Source: Isochrysis galbana | Taxonomy: Eukaryota; Haptophyta; Isochrysidales; Isochrysidaceae | NCBI GenBank assembly: GCA_018136815.1 | Contig: CM030943.1 | Location: 2,376,555-2,440,554, forward strand | Length of the DNA stretch: 64,000 nt | Direction: 5' to 3' | Shown here: positions 1 to 10,400 of the stretch, piece by piece | How positions within the stretch are numbered: the first letter of the stretch is position 1 | Layout of the letters: the number at the start of each line of letters is the position of its first letter | Made by a program: the position numbers and the translations under genes | Notes under the pieces: model-generated | Told to the model about the DNA's origin: nothing | Databases searched by the model: none | Seen by the model: only the letters and a program-made list of their open reading frames with translations

Positions 1-389
1 GACTCTCCTCGGAGCCTTCCCCCCCCCCCCCCCGCGCCCCCCCCGCGCCTGCGGAAGGAAGCAAGGCGCGCGCTCCCCTTCAGCAGCGCTCTCGGCTCGC
101 CACCGACCGCCTCGGTGCTCTGCGCGGCCCCCTCGAGGCTCCCCTTCATCGTCTCTTATCGCTCCGCCCCCTTTGATTCCTTGCGTGTTCCCGCCACTCC
201 CCGTCGGTGCTTCTATCGCTCTCCCGCCTATCGTACCGCGCTGACACACTCCCATGCCCTGTGACCCCCCTCTATGTGCCCACACCGAGTGTCGTGAGTC
301 GTCCGCTACCCCGACGGAGCCGCTCCGTCCGGTTGTCGCATCCAGAGTATTTTATATATGTTACCCCTCAGGAGCCAACGCCCCCCAGG

Positions 390-653
390 AGCTATCGGGG
401 GCCCCCAGGAGCTATCGGGGGGAAATTTTCTCCCGATCGCCAACAGCCCCACCGAGAGCTATCGGGGGACCGAGAAAATCCCCCGAGAGCTGTTGGGAGA
501 TTTTACGTCCCCCGGGGAGCTATCGCGTTTTAAGGTCGGCCCCCAATAGCTATCGGGGGCGAAAGGCGGCCCCCGATAGCTATTGGGGGGAAAACGACGG
601 GCGCCGATAGCTATATTGGGGGAAAACGACGGGCGCCGATAGCTATCGGGGGG
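390..653. repeat. Array of nine AGCTATCGGGGG-type palindromic motifs
   Basis: Nine full or degenerate copies of the core AGCTATYGGGGG occur here, for example at 390, 410, 457, 548 and 641. Several are preceded by CCCCCGAT, making near-perfect palindromes of the form CCCCCGATAGCTATCGGGGG. Spacers of 8-40 bases are partly conserved too (GGAAAACGACGGGCGC occurs twice). No gene is supported here; the overlapping open frames are by-products of the repeat. Confidence 0.8.
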
Positions 654-660
654 CTGTCCT

Positions 661-1263
661 CGAGCCCGGTCCACGAGAATAGTGAGTGCGCCCGCCTCCC
701 CCGACCCGCCTCCCCTGCCCCTCACACCTGACGCCCTCTTCCTTGCCGGTGCTTGGTAGAATTGCATGCGAAGGATGTGCAGCTGTACAAGGCCGCGGCA
801 GAAGCGTACGGCGAGGATTTTTATTGTCATATTTTCCCGGGCGCCTCGCAAGAGTCGTGAGCGTACATATACATAAATAATTACTTATTTTATTCAACAC
901 TCAACACAAGACCTTTATTTATTGTACTACGTTGTATGTTAATCCTTATTTCCCGCTTAAAAGTAAAGACAACCCCTCTCCCCCCACTCCCCACTCTCAC
1001 TCTGCGGCCGGGAGTAATGGGGAGGCGAGGCTCGGAATCGCTGTCTCAAGGTGAGGCCCAAGTGCCAAGTGGAGGCTGCGCGGCCCAAGCCCAAACAAAG
1101 GCAAAGGACCTCTGAAGCGCACACCTACGAGTCTCTTCGACCCTCCTGCGGCGAGGGGCTTGACGCCCCCCCCCCCTATTAATCGATTAATAGGGGGAGT
1201 TTCTTGAAAACCCCTAGCCTATTAGTGATTAGTCGTCCAAAACCCCTGATTACTAGCCGATTA
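661..1263. other. No gene seen; contains a 26-bp palindrome before the gap
   Basis: I see no supportable coding sequence. A perfect palindrome at 1172-1197 (CCCCCTATTAAT, CG, then its reverse complement) lies just before the gap, followed by degenerate ATTAGT/ATTACTAG repeats. Confidence 0.5.
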
Positions 1264-1363
1264 NNNNNNNNNNNNNNNNNNNNNNNNNNNNNNNNNNNNN
1301 NNNNNNNNNNNNNNNNNNNNNNNNNNNNNNNNNNNNNNNNNNNNNNNNNNNNNNNNNNNNNNN
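1264..1363. other. Scaffold gap (100 N)
   Basis: Exactly 100 undetermined bases, which looks like a fixed-size scaffolding gap, so its real length is unknown. Confidence 0.99.
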
Positions 1364-1376
1364 ATACTGATGCCCC

Positions 1377-1822
1377 GCACGTCGTTCGTTGAAATTACGA
1401 CTTCGTATCATTTTGAATGCGAGTTGGAGCTCGACGTGGGTTCCTCCTCAGAGCTGAAGCGATCGCCCCCTCGTGTTCTGAAGGCGCACGTCGTTCGTAC
1501 GAATCACAACTTCATCTCGCCTCAACCCCAAACTTGAGAGGTGCACCTTCGAGTTCGAGCTCGGCGTTCGTTAACTAGCTGGCGATTGCGACCGCCCCCT
1601 CCTTCTCACAACTTCATCTCGAGCGAGACCTCCAAGCCATCCGCATCAGAGGTCTCACGAGGAACGCACGCCGAGGGCAGGAAAACTTTCTCGGGGCGAT
1701 GAAGCGAACCACCTGCCATGAACTTTCACACTCCCGTCTCGGCGGTTTCCACTACCCCCCCCCCCCCCAGCAAAAGGTCGGCAGTAACTCCTACCCGGAA
1801 CACCCCCCCCTATCGAAGTTGT
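1377..1822. repeat. Outer flank, left arm of the large inverted repeat
   Basis: This stretch is the reverse complement of 63551-64000, apart from a few single-base differences. In both places it abuts the outermost kinase unit at the same base (GAGAGGACTC), and the other units have different sequence at that position. No gene is supported in it. Confidence 0.85.
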
Positions 1823-2702
1823 GAGAGGACTCGATCGCCGAGCGACGAGGCCTCGCCGTCGAGACGAAACCGTTTGTGTGTTGGGACCACCGACCGATCG
1901 CCGGACCTCCGAGACACGGCACGCCGTCCGTTGAGGAGAGAATCCATTCTTCAACGTTTGGGCTCTCTCTTCTCTTCTCTCGAAGCCGGAGGAAGGAAGG
2001 GAGGGGGCCGGGAGAGGAGGGCTGACGCGGGGAGGAGGCTTGTTCCACCTATGTTTTTGAAGACTTTGGATGTGTGTGGGTGGTGGGTGGGGTGGCGGGG
2101 TGCGTGTTGGGGGTGGGGAAGAGGGTGTGGGGGAGGGGGGGGCGGAGAGCGAGCCGGCACCTGTGACAGAGAGTGGAGAGTAGGGACAAACCACAGAGCG
2201 AGAGAAGAAGGAATCTCGTGGGGGCGGGGCGTGCGAGCAGCACATCGGCGAGTTGGGCAGATCCTCCTTCGTCCCTGCCACCGTCTCGGCGCGTCACTCG
2301 CTGTGCGCCCCCCCCCCCCCCCCCCCCCGCGCGCGCCTTTCGCTCCGCTGTCTCCTCGCCACCTCTCACCGCGCTTCTCCTCTCCCCCGCTGCGGCAGCG
2401 ATCGCAGCCGGAAAGCGCCACAAAACACAAACATCACGAACCAGCCATCGGGCCACGTTGCCGACAGCTCTGCGGGGAGTGGGATGGGTTTTGCCTCAGT
2501 GTGGTGGTTGTGATCCTCTTTCATCCGGCGGGAATCGCTCGTTGAACCGACCAACGCTTCAAACACGCAGCTCGGCCACGCCACGAGCGCAATCGTCGTG
2601 GCACTCGCAACATGTACCCTGACGCTGTCAGCTACGGGTCAATGAATCCTGTTTTGCCCTTGCGTCGTCCTCTTCAGGTCGATTCAAGGCTGGCTGGACG
2701 AA

Positions 2703-5475
2703 ATGGACCCGTCTCCCAGTCGTGCTCTTCCACTCGTTCAAGTCGTATCCACAACCGTATCCTCATGGTGGAGGCTGCGCTCACGTACATATACACACAT
2801 CACTTGGAAAGCACCCATGATCGCCGAGGATGATCGCCGCCACGTCAAGGCTTAACAATGGCGCTCATCTTGCTCTGCAGCCTCTCGGCCATCGGCTTCT
2901 CCAGCTGCTTCTGCTGCCGTGGTTGACTGTGTGCCCTGGCATGGACCCAGTCTTTGGGTCGGCCGTGACCTCTTTGCTGCTGCATCGCCTCATCGTCGGC
3001 CGCACGTGTCAGCCACGATCATCTCGTAGCGTCGGAGCTGCTCAAGCTTTCGATACCTTCGACCGGGACTCTCACGTTCGCAGATGGAGCTCTCTCCCAC
3101 TGTGCTGTCATGTTGCAGCTCTTCATGGCCGCTCGGGGCTTGCCCGTCTCCACGAGATCACGATGCTCGTGCTCAGTTCGGTGGTTCATTCCTCCAGGCC
3201 GTCTTCCTCGCGCGAGAATGCCATCAGTGCTCTTGCTCATGGGCAACACCTCGCTTCTTGTGCGGCTCCGCATTCACCGCCGATGCGCACGCTCTCGCCA
3301 AGATGGCCGGGCACAGACTGCGCTTCAGCGCGCTGACTCTCGGTTGCTTCATTCATCAAAGGGCAGTGCGGTGCGGCAGGCGCACTTCTCAAAGAGTCGA
3401 TACGCCATCAAGACAAAGCGACCAACCAGAATGATGCCATGCAACCGATTCACGAAATCATCTCCAAGAACAAGTTTCGAGATGCTCACACAGACTTCAG
3501 AATGGTGAGGTGGCTCCTTGGGTCGAACGAGGGCATCACAATGGTGTTGCGAAAAAAACCCTGCAGGACGACTGCCGTCTTCACGGAGCTCAACGAAGTT
3601 GCAATGCCTTGGCAATCGGAAGCAAATCAAGTTGCACACCCGCCCATTCATCATTCGTTGTAGGTGCTACAAGCGCGAGGTCTTCGTGCAGCTCGAAGAC
3701 GGCACGTACAATCAGAGCTGAGAGAAGCGCACATGCACGGCGAGCTACGTGCAGCACTTGGTCCTCACACCAAGATCGACACTTCGAGCAGAGGGTGATG
3801 GTCGACACGTTGATCATGCGACTGCTCCTCAACGAGGTATCAACAAACGCGGCCAAATATTCTCCGTCACAGAAGCATATCAGTGCTGAGGCTAAGCTCG
3901 TTCAAGGTAAGACACAGCTCGCCTGCGCAACGTCCCACTAGTAAGTGCATTCATACCTCTCAATACACCTGAAAATCAGCGCGCTTCTTGTGCGCAACGC
4001 CGACATGCTCGATCACCCTTCGCCCCGCGTTGCAGACGACGCTGGGAAAGAGTGGCTGCACATCTCGGTACGCAACTCCAATCTGCCTGGTTCGCCGCAC
4101 TTGTCGCCTCGAGAGTGCGAACGAGTGTTCGAGAAGGGCTTCAAGAAGAATATTCCATCGGCAGCCGGTGGCCGCAAATCTCAGAGGTGAGGGCACTTAA
4201 CCGACCCGATCTCACACGCTTTGATGGCCTGAGGACTGGTAGGAGAGAGATGCTGAGCTCCATAGCGCCACCCTCCTTGCCCTCCTACCGGCAGCAACGG
4301 TCTCGGACTATCATCGGTCAGGCTAGCAACAAAAGCAGTCGGAGGTCAAGCGCGGATTGAAGCCAACGAGCAGCACACCACCGTCTATTTGGTACTCCCA
4401 GCGGAATCGTGCGGAGAGAGCGTCGACTCATTGTTGCAGCCCCTAGGTGGCAGCCCCAAGGTCATCGGCCGAAGCCCTCTGGGTCGAATGTTGCGGTGTC
4501 GTCCTATCGATGCGACGTCCTCCACCAAATCTGAGCAATCTCCAGGAGTAGGGGTCACCACGCTCTCTACTCTGCCAATGGCCACATTGACGTCGAGTAG
4601 CAAAAGTCTTATGCCTACTTCGTCGAATGAGTCGTCTCTCGTGTGCATCGGCATCGACGACTCACCCACGCTGCGACGCATGCAGGTGAGCTTTCTTGTC
4701 CACGGGTATCGGCGTGTACGGACCATTTTGCTTTGCTGGTAGTAATTCACTCAGTCACTCAGCAACCCTCTTGTCGCTCGCGAACACATCAGAACTTCCT
4801 TTTTCGCGTATGCATGCGGGCGGACGGCCAGCGCAGCGGAAGCATTGGTGCCTCTTTGGCTGAAGTGCACGCCTATGTGGACGTCGTCATGGGCCGAAAG
4901 ACCATGTGCGCGGTTGCCCGCCGTACCTCCCAGAAGCCGAAAGTATACCTCGCATGCTCAGATTAAGCGCTCGCCCAATAGAGTCACGTGAGGTGAAGTT
5001 TGGCACGCTATCCAAGCTGCTGTAAAGCATAGTCTTGCCATCACCTGCCTCACCCCTTGCCCTTGGTGCGCTTGGCCTCGATGGCAGTTCTCTCGAGGCG
5101 GCCAAGCAATCACCGGCAGATGTCGCCGTGCTCGATGAGAACATCGACCTTGAGGACGAGGGTGTGTTCGTCAAAGGGTCTGATCTTGCCCGTGAGCTCC
5201 GAGAGGAAGGCTTCCGGGGCATCGTATGCATTCTCACCGCCGAGGGTGAGTGGCGCAATCGACAACTCGCCGCGCTTCCTCACGTAGACTTCGCATTTGA
5301 CAAGAGCGCCGATTTAAGGCAGATCGCTGAAACGCTCCTAGCGGAGCACCAGGCACGAGTCGCGAGTGCACCACGCCAGGAGGCCGTGCATTGGCAGCCG
5401 CGACTGTCCACAGACACCGATACGATTGTATCGGCACAAACCCCTCTCCCCATCGCTGATCTTAAGCGCCGATGA
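2703..5475 (+). pseudogene. Hybrid histidine kinase, copy 1 (frameshifted by base losses)
   Basis: Same six exons as the intact copy at 10401, at 2703-3504, 3664-3906, 4036-4186, 4295-4685, 4763-4905 and 5088-5475. The first exon is 802 bases against 821 in copy 2, and the second 243 against 245. The losses are scattered single bases, mostly in short runs, and break the membrane region into several frames. Exons 3-6 are intact. The lesions fall in the part of the unit nearest the 1264-1363 gap, so I read them as unpolished sequence rather than decay; true pseudogenisation cannot be excluded from one sequence. Domain content is described under the copy at 10401. Confidence 0.75.
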
Positions 5476-7206
5476 TCTGGCTCGGATCACGAACTGGAAG
5501 GATGCGTTCAAGATCAAGATGGTCTTGGCAAGACATGGCATCACCAGCCTATGTTGAGCCACATCCGCGCCAATGACATTGCGTGGTGGCTATTGCCTAA
5601 CCTCCTGCTTTTACCTTCTTTGTTTGGGGCTGTAAAATTGTGTTTCTTTGACGAAGGACGGCGCTTGTCGTCTACTGTTGTGCGTTGTGCGTTGTGCCTT
5701 TGCTTGTGAGTAGGTAGTGTTCCTCGATGCGAGTGTGTGTATAGTGTATAGTTGCTCCAGAGGCGATTGTGCGATTGTGCGTGTGCTCTAGAAGAGATTT
5801 TTGAAATCCCACTAGGTGTGCGATGTTAGGCAGTTATGTGTCGCATCCGCGTTCGACTTTCTACTTTTACAACTACAACCAAAGACCGCGCTCTTTGGTC
5901 TTTGGTAAAAGTACCTTTCACCTTTCCCGTCGCGTTTCCTCTTGGCCTGCCTCGCCTACTTTGCACGGTCGTCTCCTTGCACAATGCCATCGTCTGAGTC
6001 CCTCCCTGCTCTTGCGCTTGGTCCCGTTTGCTTCTCTCTCCCCGGCGCCAGTCCTCGTTCTCGTTGTAGGTGTACGTGTTCGCCACTAGGCGGAGGCTTT
6101 CCCGCAGCGCGCGGAGGCTGCGGCTCGGGCCAAACTCGCGTTCCGTCAAAAGAGGGCTAGATGATAGTTTTGTTTTCGCTTAGAATGTTATGTTAGCATT
6201 AGCATTGAGTTGGAAGGCGCGTGCGCATAGCAACTTTTCCCCCACGGTACCCCACCCCACTTTTCGGAACACGCCTAACACCTGCAGCTAAATCTTCATC
6301 TTCTTCGTCTTTTTCTCATTGTCCTCGTCCTCGATCCTGTTGTCAATGTCGTTGTGCTGGCGCTCCCGCTCTGCTCGCTCTCTCGCGTCATGGGGAAGCG
6401 CAAGGGGAGAAGGGGAAGGGGAGGCCTGACGATGAGGACGATGAGCTGCTGCGCTCGTTAGTGTTGGCTTCACACACACGCACGCCGGCGCCCTCATTTT
6501 GCGCCTCGCGGCGGCGGCGCCGAGGGCCAAGGGCGGCGCGTGGCGCGCGCCAAACGCGCCGCACGGCGCGCGCCAAACGCGCCGCCCTCCCTCGAGCGCG
6601 CGCGCGCTTATGCGCACGCCCCTAGTGCCCCATGCCGGCTGCTACTACCCAAATACCATTAGTAGCCCTTGAGAGCTACTATGTTACATAGTAGTAGTGC
6701 TCAAGACCTACTTTCTTAGATAGTAGTAGTGAAATCAAAGTTGGTGGCCTTGGTACCATGGTTAGGGCCAGGCAAGAGTTGCTCGCTCAGACCCCCAAAG
6801 TTGCTCGTAAAAGTTGCTCGGAGTTGCTCGGAAATGGGAAAAAAACAACGGGAGAATATGGGGTTACACGCCCCGAGCAACAAACACATTAAGAGAATGA
6901 TAAGCCCGCTGTACACGGTGGACAAGGATTTCAACATAGGAACGACGGAGGACCTCTTGCAAGCGGCAAGGGGGCTAGACCTACGACACATCACCTAAAG
7001 CAGCTAAATCTCTGGGTAGGAATCACAGCAGTTACCAAAAAAGGAATCTAAATTATTTAAGGGAGAATAACCAAAGCTAACACCGAAAGCAAAGGACGAG
7101 CCACAGTCTCCCGCCCCTTCTCTCCAACTCCTGGCCGAAGCAGCGCGCGCGGCCTCCCCGGAACCAGCTTCTCCGCTAACGAGGGAACTGGGGAAGGGGG
7201 AGGGGG

Positions 7207-7335
<129 letters not shown>

Positions 7336-7469
7336 CGTCTTGCTCACGCCGCAGCGCGAACCTCCTCCCGCAGTGGTACGCTTGCCCTCCTTGCGCGCGT
7401 GTACCGCGCCCTTCCCCTCGCTGGCCGGCTGCGATGGGTACAGCGCCGCCAGTTTCGCCAGCCCCATCC

Positions 7470-7747
7470 AGGTGGATCGTCGAAAACGGGCATGCACCGC
7501 GCCCGGTCTCGATTTGAAGTTGAGCTCTTTAAGCCCTTTCCGACTTTAGCTTTAGCGTCTTTCGTCAATATTTGCTTACGTTTTGTTGTGGGGGCCCAAG
7601 GGGGAGGTCTGGGTCCCAATGGGGCCCGGATATGTGTCAGTTGGGTGTATTGGGAACTTTCTACCAAAAAAAATCCTGAAATTTCCTTAACTGTGAGATG
7701 GTCATTTTTTCACCCCTAATAAAAAAACCCTGTTTGACCGCCCTACA
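7470..7747 (+). repeat. Dispersed repeat ending in TGTTTGACCGCCCTACA
   Basis: Starts near CCATCCAGGTGGATCG and ends TGTTTGACCGCCCTACA. Related copies are at 15203-15480, 23922-24203, 57563-57850 (reverse) and, diverged but clearly the same, 48491-48767 in the central region. A lone copy of just the tail lies at 38056-38076. Sequences beyond the tail differ between the units and the central copy, which marks a true element end. No TIR or coding capacity is evident inside. Confidence 0.7.
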
Positions 7748-7881
7748 TTGGCGCGAGTTGGAGTCCCGCCGGGCGCAACAGAGCATACGCAGGCGAACTG
7801 TGGAGTACAAACAAGCGCAAGCGTGCACTGAGGCGGAAGGCGACGGCCGCCGAGCGCAAGGCAGAGAAGGGACGTGCGCAT

Positions 7882-8187
7882 ATGGATTACACCTACAAGG
7901 CCGCAGACGGTACGAGCGAAGACGAACGCCGCGCGCCCGGGGGGGGGGCGTCGTCCACACACAAGACGAAGGGTTCGCCAGGTGCCCGCAAGTGGGGTGT
8001 GCAATCCCGATGTGTGCGTGGGTGTCCTTGTGCCGCAACGTCCGTGGAGTGCACCTGTTCTTGCCATGGCAAGAAGTGTTCAGTGAAGTGCGAGCCATCC
8101 TCACGCTCTACGTGCTACGTGCACCACATACAGACACCCTTGGGGCGCCACTGTCGCCGCGCTCGTGGGCGGAAGGCCGCCCGCTAG
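7882..8187 (+). CDS. Cys-rich basic ORF with CXC-like motif (repeat-borne)
   Basis: I do not recognise this gene. The 101-aa frame begins MDYTYKAADG, is rich in Lys/Arg, and contains a cluster of eight cysteines spaced C-x3-C-x-C-x6-C-x-C-x-C-x4-C-x3-C, which resembles the zinc-binding CXC motifs found at the ends of some transposon proteins and in tesmin-type factors. The same reading frame is basic for about 20 codons upstream of the Met. Copies lie at 15615-15920, 24327-24638 and 57131-57436 (reverse). It sits right behind a dispersed-repeat end, so a transposon remnant is the best guess. Function unknown. Confidence 0.35.
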   Translation: MDYTYKAADGTSEDERRAPGGGASSTHKTKGSPGARKWGVQSRCVRGCPCAATSVECTCSCHGKKCSVKCEPSSRSTCYVHHIQTPLGRHCRRARGRKAAR

Positions 8188-8969
8188 GAGCGCAGCGAGG
8201 CAGGGTTCCAGAGGGAACTCCTCATGGCCGTACAGCATGGCCACGTAGGGTCGTAGAGACTCGGAGCGGGCAGGCCGACCGGAGCGCCACCCGTCGCACC
8301 TGCCGCTGGCGGCGGTCCTTGGCCTCCAGAGGCCAGGTACCTTAAGAAGCCGCTATGACCATGAGAGCAAGCAAGCAAGGCGTGCACCCTCCCAAGCCGA
8401 GTGGATGGAGCTGGTACCAAATGGAGGCAAACAATCTTGGACTTGGAAGAACGTCCTTGTCGCTTGTCGAGCGAGCGCGAAGCTTCGAGACACCTCGTTG
8501 GCAACGGTCGACTCAACCAACCAACCGCCAACCAATAAATACGACATAGAGAGAGTTCCCGGCGGACGGGTGGGCCGGTGGGGGTGGGGGACAGCGCGGG
8601 ACAGGGGGGGGGAAAGAACAGCACCCGGCGTGCCGGCGGGCGGGTGGGGGGGACAGGTGCGGGAAGGCGATAGGATAAACTACATCTGTAGATCTGTATC
8701 TGCTGGCTGCTGGGGGGGTGCCGAGGGTAGGAGTTACTGCCGCCCTTTTGTTGAAGGGGGGGGGGGGGGTAGTTGAAACCGCCGACACGGGAGTGGGAAG
8801 TTCGTGGAGGTGGTTCGCTTCTAGGACTGGGGCCCTCGTCCCACGGGGAACGCAGGGAAACTTTCTCGGGGGCGATGAGACGAACCCACCTCCCATGAAC
8901 TTTGCCACTCCTGTCTCGGCGGTTCCACCCCCTCCCCCCCCCCCCCCCCCCGCAAGAGGCAGTGATGGT

Positions 8970-9425
8970 GCATCAGTTCATCAGCTGACACCAACTTCGA
9001 GGCTGACACTGATATCATAGCTGATATAAGCTGATGGACCTTATCAGCTGTTATCACCTCCAAGGCCCTGAGCGAGCAGATTATCAGCTGATATCAGTGG
9101 CTTGTGTATTTGCTGCAGATATAAATATAACAAAACGCCCTCCCAGAAGGAATATTTGGGCGACACGCGGCTCAGATGACAGTACGCGGACGATGTGCAC
9201 CGCAGCAGACCTGTTCGACTCCCGCTGGAGACCAGTACGACGTCCATCCGACCTCACAAAAAAAATTTTTTTTCACTTTTTTTGGATGTAGAAAGTAAAG
9301 GGGACTGGGTGTTTTGTTTTCTCCCAGCTCCAAGCTGCTGACAACTGACAACTGATATCAGTTATCAGTTCGAGGTGAGCTGATACTGATGTAAAAACTG
9401 ATATCAGTACTGATGCACCATCACT
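8970..9425. repeat. Cluster of CTGATATCAG/CAGCTGATA palindromes
   Basis: Two dense groups (8970-9105 and 9330-9420) of the palindromic words CTGATATCAG, AGCTGATA and TTATCAG flank a different block in between. The same arrangement is at about 16705-17160, 25420-25875 and, reversed, 55890-56355, that is, upstream of units 2, 3, 4 and 5 but not of the outermost units 1 and 6. It lies between the CXC-like ORF and the next kinase gene. Confidence 0.7.
9095..9300 (+). mobile_element. SINE-like block with pol III A and B boxes
   Basis: CGGCTCAGATG at 9168-9178 matches the tRNA A box at 10 of 11 positions, and GTTCGACTC at 9213-9221 matches the B box GWTCRANNC fully, with tRNA-like spacing (34 nt). 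A run of eight or so A then T (9257-9274) follows as a tail. The T stem and acceptor stem do not pair, so this is not a working tRNA gene. Copies of the A/B boxes are at 16904/16949, 25625/25669 and, reversed, 56150/56105. The flanking CTGATATCAG groups may derive from its insertion targets or be part of it. Confidence 0.45.
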
Positions 9426-10400
9426 GGCAAGAGGTCGGCAGTAACTCTTCCCCCTCCGCAATGGATGGACCCCTCCCCCCCATATCATATCGTTGGGAGA
9501 GGACTCGATCGCCGAGCGACGAGGCCTCGCCGTCGAGACGAAACCGTTTGTGTGTTGGGACCACCGACCGATCGCCGGACCTCCGAGACACGGCACGCCG
9601 TCCGTTGAGGAGAGAATCCATTCTTCAACGTTTGGGCTCTCTCTTCTCTTCTCTCGAAGCCGGAGGAAGGAAGGGAGGGGGCCGGGAGAGGAGGGCTGAC
9701 GCGGGGAGGAGGCTTGTTCCACCTATGTTTTTGAAGACTTTGGATGTGTGTGGGTGGGTGGGTGGGGTGGGCGGGGGTGCGTGTTGGGGCGTGGGGAAGA
9801 GGGTGTGGGGGAGGGGGGGGCAGGAGAGCGAGCCGGCACCTGTGACAGAGAGTGGAGAGTAGGGACAAACCACAGAGCCGAGAGAAGAAGGAATCCTCGT
9901 GGGGGGCGGGGCGTGCGAGCAGCACCATCGGCGAGTTGGGCAGATCCTCCCTCTCGTCCCCTGCCACCGCTCTCGGCCGCGTCACTCGCTGTGCGCCCCC
10001 CCCCCCCCCCCCCCCCCCGCGCGCGCCTTTCGCTCCCGCTGTCCTCCTCGCCACCTCTCACCGCGCTTCTCCTCTCCCCCGCTGCGGCCAGCGATCGCAG
10101 CCGGAAAGCGCCCACAAAACACAAACACTCACGAACCAGCCATCGGGCCACGTTGCCGACAGCTCTGCGGGGAGTGGGATGGGTTTTGCCTCAGTGTGGT
10201 GGTTGTGATCCTCTTTCATCCGGCGGGAATCCGCTCGTTGAACCGACCAACGCTTCAAACACGCAGCTCGGCCACGCCACGAGCGCAATCGTCGTGGCAA
10301 CTCGCAACATGTACCCTGACGCTGTCAGCTACGGGTCAATGAATCCTGTTTTGCCCTTGCGTCGTCCCTCTTCAGGTCGATTCAAGGCTGGCTGGACGAA

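Noticed and set aside
390-653. CRISPR-like array
   Set aside because: Spacers are of unequal length and related to one another, the repeat is a short palindrome, and the host is eukaryotic.
9161-9235. Possible tRNA gene
   Set aside because: A and B boxes are present, but the T stem, acceptor stem and anticodon stem do not pair; kept only as a SINE-like finding.
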